Shown piece by piece: positions 8,009 to 15,858 of a stretch of DNA of 46,961 nt; position 1 is the first letter of the stretch; each line of letters starts with the position of its first letter. The notes beneath the pieces are model-generated. The model was not told the origin of the DNA and did not search any database. It was given only the letters and a program-made list of their open reading frames with translations. Origin of the DNA: CAYWKS01 sp964458935 (GTDB taxonomy: Bacteria > Planctomycetota > Phycisphaerae > Phycisphaerales > Zrk34); assembly GCA_964458935.1 (NCBI GenBank), contig CAYWKS010000025.1, forward strand, positions 1 to 46,961. The letters run 5' to 3'. Position numbers and translations under genes: made by a program.

Positions 8009-9145
8009 CTATGCGGTTGCGGGGTCGGGCGACGAGGCGATCGCGTCGGCCAGGAAACGCCGCGCCTGCTCACGCCAGCCACGGATGTTGGCGTCGACGG
8101 CCTGCCAGTCGGGCGCGGCGCCGGCGATCCGGTCCAGTTGGTCGCAATCATACTCAAAGACCATGCGGTCGGTCAGCGCCAGGCGCTCCAGCAGGGAGCG
8201 GGCCCGCTCGTTGTAGTCGGCCTTCTGCCCGCCGAGCGCCACGAAGACGAACGGCTTGCGGAAGATGATGCTGAACAGCGTGCCGTGGTAGCTGTTGGTG
8301 ATCACGCGGTCGGCGGCCTTGATGTAGCCCAGCCATTCGAGCGGCCCCGGCGCCCCGGCGCCCTCGGCCGCCAGGGTGTCCGGCGAGACGACCGGCAGGC
8401 CCGCCTGCTCCGATAGATGCCGTTCCACGTCGGCGACGAGCTCGCGGCTCCGCAGCGTGTACGAGAACAGGTACGGCTCGCTGCGCCCGGGCAGCACCGC
8501 CTCCGGGTAGCCGTGGTCCACCAGCAGCGTCGGGTCGGGTGTCCAGGCCGGCTCACGCCCGGTCATCGCGCGGACCTCGTCGACGGCGCTGCGCTCGCGG
8601 ACGGAGACGGCGTCGAGCCGCCCGATCATCGCGGCCGCCCGAGCCCGGAATCGTTCGGGCAGGCTGCGGCGGCCGAAGCTCGCGGCGTACGCGATGCGCC
8701 GCGTCCCGGCCGGCGCCCAATCCAGGAAATACGCCGGGTCGATCCCGAACTGGCGCGACGCGTTCCAGACCTGGTCCGACCCGCAGATGTAGGCGTCAGC
8801 CTCGGGCGGTTGGCGGCGGAGCTGGCCGTTCGAGCGGTACCGCGTCGGGCCGAACTGCAGGTGTTCGGCGTGGAAGCGCTGGAAGCGGGCGGTCTTGCCG
8901 CCGTCGCCGCGCAGGCGTTGCCGCAGGGCCCGGGCGTGCATGGCGGCGATGACCAGGTCCGCCTTGAGCCGCCACGCGTCGGTCGGCCACCACGGCGCGC
9001 CGCCGGTCGTGTGGTGCGCCGGTTGGTAGTCGATGAAGCGGGGCTCGTGGCCCAGGGACCGCAGGCACTGCTGCAGCCCCCACGCCTGCATCGCCGCGCC
9101 GTAGTTGGGCAGGTGATGAAACGTGATGATCCCGATTCTGGCCAT
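8009..9145 (-). CDS. Polysaccharide pyruvyltransferase family protein
   Basis: 378 aa. The N-terminus RIGIITFHHLPNYGAAMQAW (3-22) is the signature start of the WcaK/CsaB/PssM-type pyruvyltransferases; YICGSDQVWNAS and the C-terminal RVITNSYHGTLFSIIFRKPF are also classic. The enzyme transfers enolpyruvate from PEP to form ketal pyruvate on a sugar of the repeat unit and so adds negative charge. It lies 6 bp after the GT2 gene (9152-10048) and just upstream of the nitroreductase-like gene, in one minus-strand operon. The length is normal and nothing appears broken. The sugar acceptor is unknown. Confidence 0.9.
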   Translation of the reverse strand: MARIGIITFHHLPNYGAAMQAWGLQQCLRSLGHEPRFIDYQPAHHTTGGAPWWPTDAWRLKADLVIAAMHARALRQRLRGDGGKTARFQRFHAEHLQFGPTRYRSNGQLRRQPPEADAYICGSDQVWNASRQFGIDPAYFLDWAPAGTRRIAYAASFGRRSLPERFRARAAAMIGRLDAVSVRERSAVDEVRAMTGREPAWTPDPTLLVDHGYPEAVLPGRSEPYLFSYTLRSRELVADVERHLSEQAGLPVVSPDTLAAEGAGAPGPLEWLGYIKAADRVITNSYHGTLFSIIFRKPFVFVALGGQKADYNERARSLLERLALTDRMVFEYDCDQLDRIAGAAPDWQAVDANIRGWREQARRFLADAIASSPDPATA

Positions 9146-9151
9146 GGTGGG

Positions 9152-10048
9152 TCAGCGCGTCGCCGCCTCGCCGGCGGAGGTTGCTTGGGGGGTCGGCTCG
9201 GCGTGGGCCAGCTCCAGCTCCTTGATCTTCAGCCCGATCAGCAGCTCGTAGGCGCTGATGAACAGGCAGAAGCGCAGGCCCGCCAGGCCGTCGAGGAACC
9301 CCAGCCGCAGCACGTACATGTACCCGAAGCGGAACAGCCACTTGGCCGGCAGCCTCGGGTAGATGTGGTACTTGATCCAGCGTCGGCGTTCGGCGGCGTC
9401 GCCGAAGAAGCGCGGCTTGATGGTGGCGTTAGCGGCATCGGCCTCGCGCTGCCGCACGATCTCCCGCGCCTCGAGCGTCGAGTAGCGGTTGTGCTTGGCC
9501 ATCAGGTGCTCCAGGCCCCGACGGTCGTCGTGCTCGAGGTGGCCGTCGAGGTACCCGATCGGCCCGTCGACGATCATGTGCTCGTGGACCTCGCGCTCTT
9601 CGTAGCGGGCCTTGCCGCGCTTGAACAGCCGCGTGTTCCAGCTCGGGTAGTAGTCGCAGTGGCGGATCCGCTTGCCCAGGAAGATGAAGTAGCGGTTGAT
9701 GCGGAACGCCGCCTCGTCGACCTCGTCGACGTCCCGCGACCCGACCCGCTCCAGCTCGCGGCGGAGGTCGGGCATCACCGCCTCGTCGCCGTCGAGCAGC
9801 AGCACCCAGTCCGACTCCAGCGGCAGGTTGTCGATCGCCCAGTTCTTTTGACGCGCGAAGCCCGGCCAGTCGCGCTGCACGACGTGCGCGCCCATCTCCT
9901 CGGCGAGCTCCCGGGTCCGGTCCGTCGAACCGGAATCCACCACGAACACCTTGCGGGCCCAGCCCTGGACCGAGCGCAGCGATCGGGGGAGGTTGGCCTG
10001 TTCGTTGACCACCGTGTAGATCACGTCGATGTTGAGCGGCTCGGGCAT
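9152..10048 (-). CDS. GT2 glycosyltransferase, WaaE-like paralogue
   Basis: 298 aa. DVIYTVVNEQANLPRSLRSV is the family 2 N-terminal strand and loop. FVVDSGSTDRT (35-45) and LLLDGDEAV (83-91) give the nucleotide- and metal-binding acids, and the Glu-rich YEEREVHEHM is the acceptor-side motif. The C-terminal AKHNRYSTLEAREI and YVLRLGFLDGLAGL closely parallel the protein at 4835-5779, so the two are paralogues. It probably adds a hexose to the lipid-linked intermediate at the membrane's inner face. It heads the group with the pyruvyltransferase and nitroreductase-like genes, downstream of the UDP-HexNAc dehydrogenase. Confidence 0.88.
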   Translation of the reverse strand: MPEPLNIDVIYTVVNEQANLPRSLRSVQGWARKVFVVDSGSTDRTRELAEEMGAHVVQRDWPGFARQKNWAIDNLPLESDWVLLLDGDEAVMPDLRRELERVGSRDVDEVDEAAFRINRYFIFLGKRIRHCDYYPSWNTRLFKRGKARYEEREVHEHMIVDGPIGYLDGHLEHDDRRGLEHLMAKHNRYSTLEAREIVRQREADAANATIKPRFFGDAAERRRWIKYHIYPRLPAKWLFRFGYMYVLRLGFLDGLAGLRFCLFISAYELLIGLKIKELELAHAEPTPQATSAGEAATR

Positions 10049-10162
10049 GTCACCATCGCTCCACGGCCCGGAGGGGGGCGGTCGGCCGGCACACGCCGCG
10101 TCGACCGACGAGCAGCCCGCGCAGCCCCGTCACGTTCTTCCGATAAAGGTCGGCCGCACGCA

Positions 10163-11470
10163 TCAGGCGCTGACGATGCGGCCGGGCTCGGCTTGGACGC
10201 CACGCATGGCGCCGCGTGTATCCACGACCAGTGTCGCATGATCCGCGATCGCCTGCCAGTCGTACCACTTGTGGTCGGTGGCGATCAGCACGCAATCGTA
10301 GCTACCGAGTTTATCGACCGACCAGTCGATGCTCTTCATGCCCAGGTCGCCGTAATGCCGCATGTGGTGGGTCTGGGGCACGTGGGGGTCGTGGTATTCG
10401 ACCGCGGCCCCGCGCCCCAGCAGCAGCTCGATCAGCTCGAAACTCGGGCTCTCCCGCACGTCGTCGACGTTGGGCTTGTAGGCCAGGCCCAGCACGAGCA
10501 CCCGCGAGCCCTTCACGGGCTTGCCGCGGTCGTTCAGCGCCCCGGCCAGCCGATCGATCACGAACTCGGGCATGGCGTGGTTGACCTCGCCGGCGAGCTC
10601 GATGAACCGCGTGGGCAGGCCCACCTCCCGCGCCTTCCAGGTGAGGTAGAACGGGTCGATGGGGATGCAGTGGCCGCCGAGGCCCGGGCCGGGCGTGAAC
10701 CGCTGGAACCCGAAGGGCTTGGTCGCCGCCGCGTCGATCACCTCCCACACGTCGATGTCCATCTTGGTCAGCAGCAGCTTCATCTCATTGACCAGGGCGA
10801 TGTTGACCGCGCGGTAGATGTTCTCCAGCAGCTTGGCCGCCTCGGCGACCTCGGCGCTGCGGACGGGGATGACCTGCTCGATCGCGTGGCGATAGAGGTC
10901 GACGGCGAGCTCGCCGCTGGCGTCGTCGATCCCGCCGACGAGCTTGGGGATCGTCTGGGTGCGGAAGTTGGCGCTGCCGGGGTCCTCGCGTTCGGGCGAA
11001 TAAGCGAGGAAGAAGTCGGCGCCGCATTGCAGGCCCGTCGCCGCCAGCCGCGGCAGCACGACCTCGCGGGTCGTCCCGGGGTAGGTCGTGGATTCGAGGA
11101 CGATGAGCTGGCCGGGCCGGATGGTCCTGCCGATCGCGTCGGCGGTGCCCTCGACGTAGCTGAGGTCGGGCTCCATGTGCGCGCCCAGCGGCGTGGGCAC
11201 GCAGATCAGCAGCACGTCCGCCTCGCCGAGGCGATCGAAGTCGGTCGTGCCTTCGAAGCGGTCGGAGGCGGCCATCTCGCGGACGAAGTCCTCGCCGAGG
11301 TGTTTGAGATAGCTCTCGCCGGCGGCCAGGGCTTCGATCTTCCGGGGGTCGACGTCGAACCCGATGACCGGGAACCCGACGTGGTGGAAGGCGCGAGCCA
11401 GCGGCAGGCCGACGTAGCCCATGCCGATGACGCCGATGCGGGCCTTGCGGTTGGCGATCAGGTCTTTCAT
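10163..11470 (-). CDS. UDP-N-acetylhexosamine 6-dehydrogenase (WbpA-like)
   Basis: 435 aa, the usual length. The NAD-binding Rossmann motif GVIGMGYVGLPLA is at 13-25; CVPTPLG (90-96), YPGTT (130-134) and YSPERE (157-162) follow. The catalytic cysteine is Cys268 in GLGGHCIPIDPFYL, and the C-terminal domain has LGLAYKPNVDDVRESP. The SPERxxPG...IPK and GGHCIPIDP variants favour UDP-GlcNAc/ManNAc oxidation (WbpA/WecC type) over UDP-glucose dehydrogenase. The product would be an N-acetylhexosaminuronate nucleotide, a possible precursor for the amidation discussed at the asparagine-synthase genes. It begins at ATG 11470 and faces the GT4 gene at 11632 across a ~160-bp divergent promoter region. Confidence 0.9.
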   Translation of the reverse strand: MKDLIANRKARIGVIGMGYVGLPLARAFHHVGFPVIGFDVDPRKIEALAAGESYLKHLGEDFVREMAASDRFEGTTDFDRLGEADVLLICVPTPLGAHMEPDLSYVEGTADAIGRTIRPGQLIVLESTTYPGTTREVVLPRLAATGLQCGADFFLAYSPEREDPGSANFRTQTIPKLVGGIDDASGELAVDLYRHAIEQVIPVRSAEVAEAAKLLENIYRAVNIALVNEMKLLLTKMDIDVWEVIDAAATKPFGFQRFTPGPGLGGHCIPIDPFYLTWKAREVGLPTRFIELAGEVNHAMPEFVIDRLAGALNDRGKPVKGSRVLVLGLAYKPNVDDVRESPSFELIELLLGRGAAVEYHDPHVPQTHHMRHYGDLGMKSIDWSVDKLGSYDCVLIATDHKWYDWQAIADHATLVVDTRGAMRGVQAEPGRIVSA

Positions 11471-11631
11471 GCGCGCTGCATCCTTGGATCGGGGGCGAAG
11501 GCCGGTATGGTAGACGAAGGCCGGGCGTTCAACCAGACCGCGCCGGGGGCGATGGCGGTGTCGTGGTGGCCGCCTGGCGATGCCATTACAATGCGCCGGC
11601 GGGAATCCGCGTGGGGTGCGTGTTGAGCCAC

Positions 11632-12840
11632 ATGAACGACCTTCGCATCGGACATCTCATTGAGAGCGTCTCGCCCCGCTCCGGTGGGCCTTCGCAGGTC
11701 GTGCTGTACCTCACGCAGGCGCAGTGCAGCCTGGGCGCCCGGCCGGCGATCTGCTGCGAGGACAAGCCCGCCGAGCGCGAGGGCAGCCACAGACTCATCG
11801 AACAGATCTGCACCGAGCATGAGCCTCAGATGGTCTGGCTGCCGCCGGGGCCCAACGTGGGCAGCCACAGCCTCGGCCTCGCCGCCCGCCGCCAGCTCGA
11901 CCGCGTGCTCGAGCCGTTCGACGTGCTGCACCTGCACGGCATGTGGTCGGCGGTGGGCTGGCACGCCGCCCGCCGCGCCGCGCGGATGGCCAAGCCCTAC
12001 GTCCTCCGCCCCGCAGGCATGCTCGAGCCGTGGAGCCTCAAGCACAAGGGCTGGAAGAAGCGGCTGGTGCTCGGCCCGCTGTACGGGCGGGTCTTCAACG
12101 CCGCCGGCGCCATCCACGTCACCGGCGAGAAGGAAGCCCGCGGCATGCAGTACCTGCCCTACGACATGCCCATCGCGCTGCTGCCCAACGGCGTGGCCAT
12201 CCCCGACGCCGAACCCGACCCGCGACAACTGCTCCGCGACCGCTGGCCGGAGCTGGCCGAACACCGCATCGCGCTGTTCATCGGCCGGCTGCACCCGGTC
12301 AAGGGCCTGGACCACCTGATGCCCGCCTGGGCCGACGTCCAGGCCCGCCACCCCGATTGGCGACTGATCCTCGCCGGGCCGGACCAGGACGGCTACCAGG
12401 CACAACTGGAGCAGAAGATCGCCGAGCTGGGCGTCAGCCAGAGCGTGCGGTTCGTCGGCAGCATCTGGGGCCGCGAGAAGAATCAACTCGTGCAGTCGGC
12501 CGACCTGCTGGTCGCCCCGTCGCTCCAGGAGAATTTCGGGGTGTCGATCGCCGAGGCGCTGGCCGCGAGGATGCCCGCGATCACGACCGACCAGACCCCT
12601 TGGCGCGACCTGGAGGACCACCAATGCGGGTGGTTCATCCCGGTCGGCGACGAGCCGCTGGCCCGGGCGCTCGACGAGGCGATGGGCATGACCGCCGATC
12701 AGCGCGACCAGATGGGCCGCCGGGGCCGGGAACTGGTCGAAACCAAGTACGCCTGGCCGGCGATCGCCGACAAGACGCTCCAGCTTTATCGCTGGCTGAC
12801 CGGGGCCGATCCCCGCCCGGACTTCATCGTCGCCGACTGA
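11632..12840 (+). CDS. GT4 glycosyltransferase
   Basis: 402 aa GT-B fold enzyme. The N-terminal RIGHLIESVSPRSGGPSQVV (5-24) is the acceptor-domain start of WcaI/PslH-like family 4 transferases. VLRPAGMLEPWSLKHKGWKK is the middle motif, RIALFIGRLHPVKGLDHL the hinge to the donor domain, and APSLQENFGVSIAEAL the nucleotide-sugar EX7E-type motif. It likely transfers a sugar with retention to the growing repeat unit. ATG 11632 is taken; an earlier ATG at 11563 would extend into the promoter region with a non-conserved leader. It starts the plus-strand block with the prepilin-like and sulfotransferase genes. Confidence 0.88.
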   Translation: MNDLRIGHLIESVSPRSGGPSQVVLYLTQAQCSLGARPAICCEDKPAEREGSHRLIEQICTEHEPQMVWLPPGPNVGSHSLGLAARRQLDRVLEPFDVLHLHGMWSAVGWHAARRAARMAKPYVLRPAGMLEPWSLKHKGWKKRLVLGPLYGRVFNAAGAIHVTGEKEARGMQYLPYDMPIALLPNGVAIPDAEPDPRQLLRDRWPELAEHRIALFIGRLHPVKGLDHLMPAWADVQARHPDWRLILAGPDQDGYQAQLEQKIAELGVSQSVRFVGSIWGREKNQLVQSADLLVAPSLQENFGVSIAEALAARMPAITTDQTPWRDLEDHQCGWFIPVGDEPLARALDEAMGMTADQRDQMGRRGRELVETKYAWPAIADKTLQLYRWLTGADPRPDFIVAD

Positions 12841-12957
12841 GCGATTGGCGTGGGGCGGCGGGATTCGGCTTGCCGCAAGCACCCGGGCGAGAATAAGATA
12901 CATTGAGCCGCCGCTCGGGCCACACGCCCCGCGGCCGCCGCCCTGGAGGTGCCCGTC

Positions 12958-13956
12958 ATGGATCGGAACGTCCCGACACGTCATCCCCGCCCGACCCGCC
13001 GCACCGGCTTCACCCTCGTGGAATTGCTCGTGGTCATGGCGGTCATCGCGCTGCTGCTGGCGATCCTGCTGCCCGCCCTCCAGCACGTCCGCAGCAACGC
13101 CAAGAAGGTCGCGTCCAAGACCCAGCTCGTCTCCATCAGCCAGGCCTGCGAGTCCTACGCCCAGACCTTCGGCGGGGCCTACCCCGGCTATCTGCACAAC
13201 GACACCCACAGCGATGTCAACCCGCCCATCGGCAACGGCCCGGGCCTTCAGGACTTCACCGGCACCGAGAACCTGGTGATCAGCCTCATGGGTCGCGTCG
13301 TCCACTCGGGCTCGGCTGCCCGCCCCTTCACGATCAAGGATCGCTTCGGCAACAATGTCGTCGTCGATCTGGACGCCGTGGGGATCGGCCCGCAGTCGCG
13401 CAACGGCACGGCGTACGAACCTTTCTTCAGCCCCCAGCCCGGTGAGCTGCGCGCCGTCGATGGTACCCAGGGCGGCGATAACGACATGCCGGAGATCTGC
13501 GACCCGCAGACCGGCATGCCCGTGCTGTACATCCGCGCCGGGTCCAGCGGCGTTCGCCCGGCGAGTTGGCGCGGCGAGCCGTCGGGCGGCACCTACGACG
13601 GCGGCGTGGTCCAGGATTACACCCAGACCAACGACATCGAAGATGCCGAGGGCAACAAGTACGACCAGGCCGAAAAGTCGCTGCTCTGCCCGCAGAACCT
13701 CGGCGGCGGGTCGACCGGTAAGAGCCGCGCCGGCGACAACCTCGCGTGGATTGTCGTCAATCCCGGCCTGAGCGACCTGAGCGATGGTAGGGCCAACGAC
13801 ACCGACGACGACGTCGCCGGCGGGCGGTATGTGCTCATCTCCGCCGGGCCCGATGGCTACTACCTCTCCGAGGATCAGAACGAAGGCGACCCCACCATCG
13901 ACAGCAAGGGCGACCTGCAGGATTTCGACGACCAGTTCGTGGTCGGCGGGTCGTGA
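12958..13956 (+). CDS. Type IV prepilin / pseudopilin-like secreted protein
   Basis: 332 aa. A basic leader ends in RRTG (14-17), followed by FTLVELLVVMAVIALLLAIL with the +5 glutamate at E22: a textbook class III signal cut by prepilin peptidase between Gly17 and Phe18. The N-terminal helix continues as PALQHVRSNAKKVASKTQLV, and the globular part ends with YVLISAGPDGYYL and an Asp-rich tail, a GspG-like pattern very common in Phycisphaerae. TGGAGG lies about 8 nt before ATG 12958, which decides the start over the GTG at 12949. It sits inside the polysaccharide locus between a glycosyltransferase and a sulfotransferase, with no type II secretion machinery nearby. Whether it is a pilin, a pseudopilin or a shaft-anchored surface protein is not clear. 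Confidence 0.85.
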   Translation: MDRNVPTRHPRPTRRTGFTLVELLVVMAVIALLLAILLPALQHVRSNAKKVASKTQLVSISQACESYAQTFGGAYPGYLHNDTHSDVNPPIGNGPGLQDFTGTENLVISLMGRVVHSGSAARPFTIKDRFGNNVVVDLDAVGIGPQSRNGTAYEPFFSPQPGELRAVDGTQGGDNDMPEICDPQTGMPVLYIRAGSSGVRPASWRGEPSGGTYDGGVVQDYTQTNDIEDAEGNKYDQAEKSLLCPQNLGGGSTGKSRAGDNLAWIVVNPGLSDLSDGRANDTDDDVAGGRYVLISAGPDGYYLSEDQNEGDPTIDSKGDLQDFDDQFVVGGS

Positions 13957-14034
13957 TCCGCGGGGCCGGGCCGCATTGCGGAAACGCCGGCGGGACACTA
14001 GCCTGACCGCGATGTCCTTCGCGGTGATCGATCG

Positions 14035-14982
14035 GTGAGCGTGACGCCCCTTTTCATCTTCTCGATGCCCCGGGCGGGGTCGACGCTGTTGCAGCGGATG
14101 CTGACGACCCGCCCGCAGATCGCCTCGACGGCCGAGCCGTGGGTCCTGCTGCCGCAGATGTACGCGCTGCGGCGGAACGGGGTCGTCGCCGAGTATGTGC
14201 ATTCGCCCACGTACGCGGCGATCCAGGACTTCTGCGGCGCGATGCCCGACGGCCTCGCCGACTACCACCGGGCGCTGCGGCGATTCGTGCTCGAGTTGTA
14301 CGACCGCGCCAGCCCCGACGGCACACGCTACTTCCTCGACAAGACACCGCGGTACAGCCTCGTCGCCGATCAGATCGTCGAGGTCCTGCCCGAGGCGAAG
14401 TTCGTTTTCCTCTGGCGCCACCCGCTGGCGACGGCGGCGTCGATGACCGAGACCTGGGGCGCGTTGCGGTTCCATCCGCTGTGCGTCCTCCGCAACGACC
14501 TGCGCCGGGGCGTGGACAACCTGGTCCGCACCAGCCGGGCGCTCGGCGAGCGGGCGTGCTGCGTGCGGTACGAGGACCTGCTCACGGAGCCCGAGGCGAC
14601 GATGCGGCGGCTGGCCGATTACCTCGACATCGACTTTGCGCCCGAGATGATCGAGGGGTTCAGCAAGGTTGAGCTGACCGGGGCGATGGGCGACCCGACC
14701 GGTCGCAAGGCCTACCAGCAGCTCAGCCGCGCTCCCCTGGACAAATGGCGGAAGACGATGGCCAACCCGGTCCGCCGCCGCTGGTGCCTGCGATACCTCG
14801 ACTGGCTGGGCGCCGAGCGGCTGGGGCACATGGGCTACGACCTGGACGCGCTGCGGGCGGAGGCGGCGACCATGCCCCTGAGCGGGCGCGGGCTCGCGCG
14901 GGACCTGGTCACGATGACGACCGGCTCCGTCCGCGAAAAAGCACGCGACATCCTCTTCGGTTTCGCCGGCGATCGGCGGTAG
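14035..14982 (+). CDS. P-loop sulfotransferase 1
   Basis: 315 aa. The PAPS-binding loop is FSMPRAGSTLLQRML near residues 9-23 (5'-PSB), and the 3'-phosphate motif is FLWRHPLATAASM. TPRYSLVADQI, with VRYEDLLTEPEATMRRL, matches the Sulfotransfer_3/heparan-type family. It moves sulfate from PAPS to a sugar hydroxyl or amine of a polysaccharide. GTG 14035 (or GTG 14041) is the likely start; no ATG fits before the P-loop. The gene converges with sulfotransferase 2, leaving a 9-bp gap. With the ATP sulfurylase at 27267 it implies sulfation of this locus's glycan. Bacterial members also sulfate lipids and small molecules, so the acceptor is uncertain. Confidence 0.87.
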   Translation: MSVTPLFIFSMPRAGSTLLQRMLTTRPQIASTAEPWVLLPQMYALRRNGVVAEYVHSPTYAAIQDFCGAMPDGLADYHRALRRFVLELYDRASPDGTRYFLDKTPRYSLVADQIVEVLPEAKFVFLWRHPLATAASMTETWGALRFHPLCVLRNDLRRGVDNLVRTSRALGERACCVRYEDLLTEPEATMRRLADYLDIDFAPEMIEGFSKVELTGAMGDPTGRKAYQQLSRAPLDKWRKTMANPVRRRWCLRYLDWLGAERLGHMGYDLDALRAEAATMPLSGRGLARDLVTMTTGSVREKARDILFGFAGDRR

Positions 14983-14991
14983 GCCTGACAC

Positions 14992-15843
14992 TCAGTCGGC
15001 CGTCTCGTACCCCAGCTCGCGCATGAGCGGGCCCCACGCCCGCTCGATCAGGCGAATCGACTCGGGCGGCAGTTGGGTCTTGCCCGTCCCCTGCTTCGCT
15101 GCGCGGACGAACGACATATCCTTCCGCGCCCCGGCGCGGACGCTGGAGTTGGCCGGGATCGTGTGCTCCAGCGACCGCATCCGGTCGGCCGTGCTCAACT
15201 CCGCGACGCGCTGCAACTGCTCGTCGGTCCGCTCCAGCTTCAGCAAGCCCAGCAGGCGGCGGACCTGGGCGACGGTGTCCGCGAGCAGGTCCTCGTAGCG
15301 CAGGCAGACGAAGTCGTCGGTGTCCCGGCGGGCGCCCAGCCAACTGCCCACGTTCCCGCCCCAGGGCCCGTAGGGGTCAAGGCTGCCCGCCACGAAGTGC
15401 TCGACGAACGCCGGGATCGGGTGCTCGGGGTCGATGACCTGCCGCCGGACCATGTCGTGGTAGTAGGAGACCGCGATGTCCCGCGGATCGCGGACGACGA
15501 GGATGACGCGGTGATAACGGTGGTCGTACGCGCAGTGTGTTCGGAACATGCGCGGTTCGGGCATGCGGCGCAGGTGCGGCTCCTTCAAGTGCCGCACGTC
15601 GTTGAGGTTGACCACCCGCGCTTCGAGCTTTGCCCAGTCCATCGGGTCGTCGGGGTCGAACATCTGGCAGACCAGCCACTCGATCCAGTGGTTGCCGGAT
15701 TTCGGGTAGGCGGTGAGCAGGATGTCGTCGCGGCGGACGCTGTTGCGCAGCGCCACGCCGTTCCAGCCCATCAGCAACCGTCCCGCGTAGTGCAGCCGCA
15801 TCTTGATCGGCGGCAGCCGGGTCTCGTCGGTCTTGTAGAACAT
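14992..15843 (-). CDS. P-loop sulfotransferase 2 (Sulfotransfer_1 type)
   Basis: 283 aa, a different branch from sulfotransferase 1. TAYPKSGNHW (44-53) is the 5'-PSB loop with the catalytic-site lysine, VVRDPRDIAVSYYH is the 3'-PB motif, and CLRYEDLLADTVAQVRRLL the conserved helix. The C-terminal segment contains SVRAGARKDMSF in the place of the RKG nucleotide motif of Sulfotransfer_1 enzymes. It sulfates a hydroxyl with PAPS as donor (family knowledge). It is 15 bp downstream of the flippase gene on the same strand, linking sulfation to export of the lipid-linked unit. Acceptor unknown. Confidence 0.87.
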   Translation of the reverse strand: MFYKTDETRLPPIKMRLHYAGRLLMGWNGVALRNSVRRDDILLTAYPKSGNHWIEWLVCQMFDPDDPMDWAKLEARVVNLNDVRHLKEPHLRRMPEPRMFRTHCAYDHRYHRVILVVRDPRDIAVSYYHDMVRRQVIDPEHPIPAFVEHFVAGSLDPYGPWGGNVGSWLGARRDTDDFVCLRYEDLLADTVAQVRRLLGLLKLERTDEQLQRVAELSTADRMRSLEHTIPANSSVRAGARKDMSFVRAAKQGTGKTQLPPESIRLIERAWGPLMRELGYETAD

Positions 15844-15858
15844 GGTCGAGAGGGGTCC

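Noticed and set aside
8417..11626. Very long plus-strand open frame opposite four minus-strand genes
   Set aside because: It is an antisense shadow caused by high GC. The opposite frames contain complete pyruvyltransferase, GT2 and UDP-sugar dehydrogenase motifs, while this frame has none.
11467..14991. 1174-codon minus-strand frame
   Set aside because: It runs across three real plus-strand genes (GT4, prepilin, sulfotransferase) and shows no family motif.
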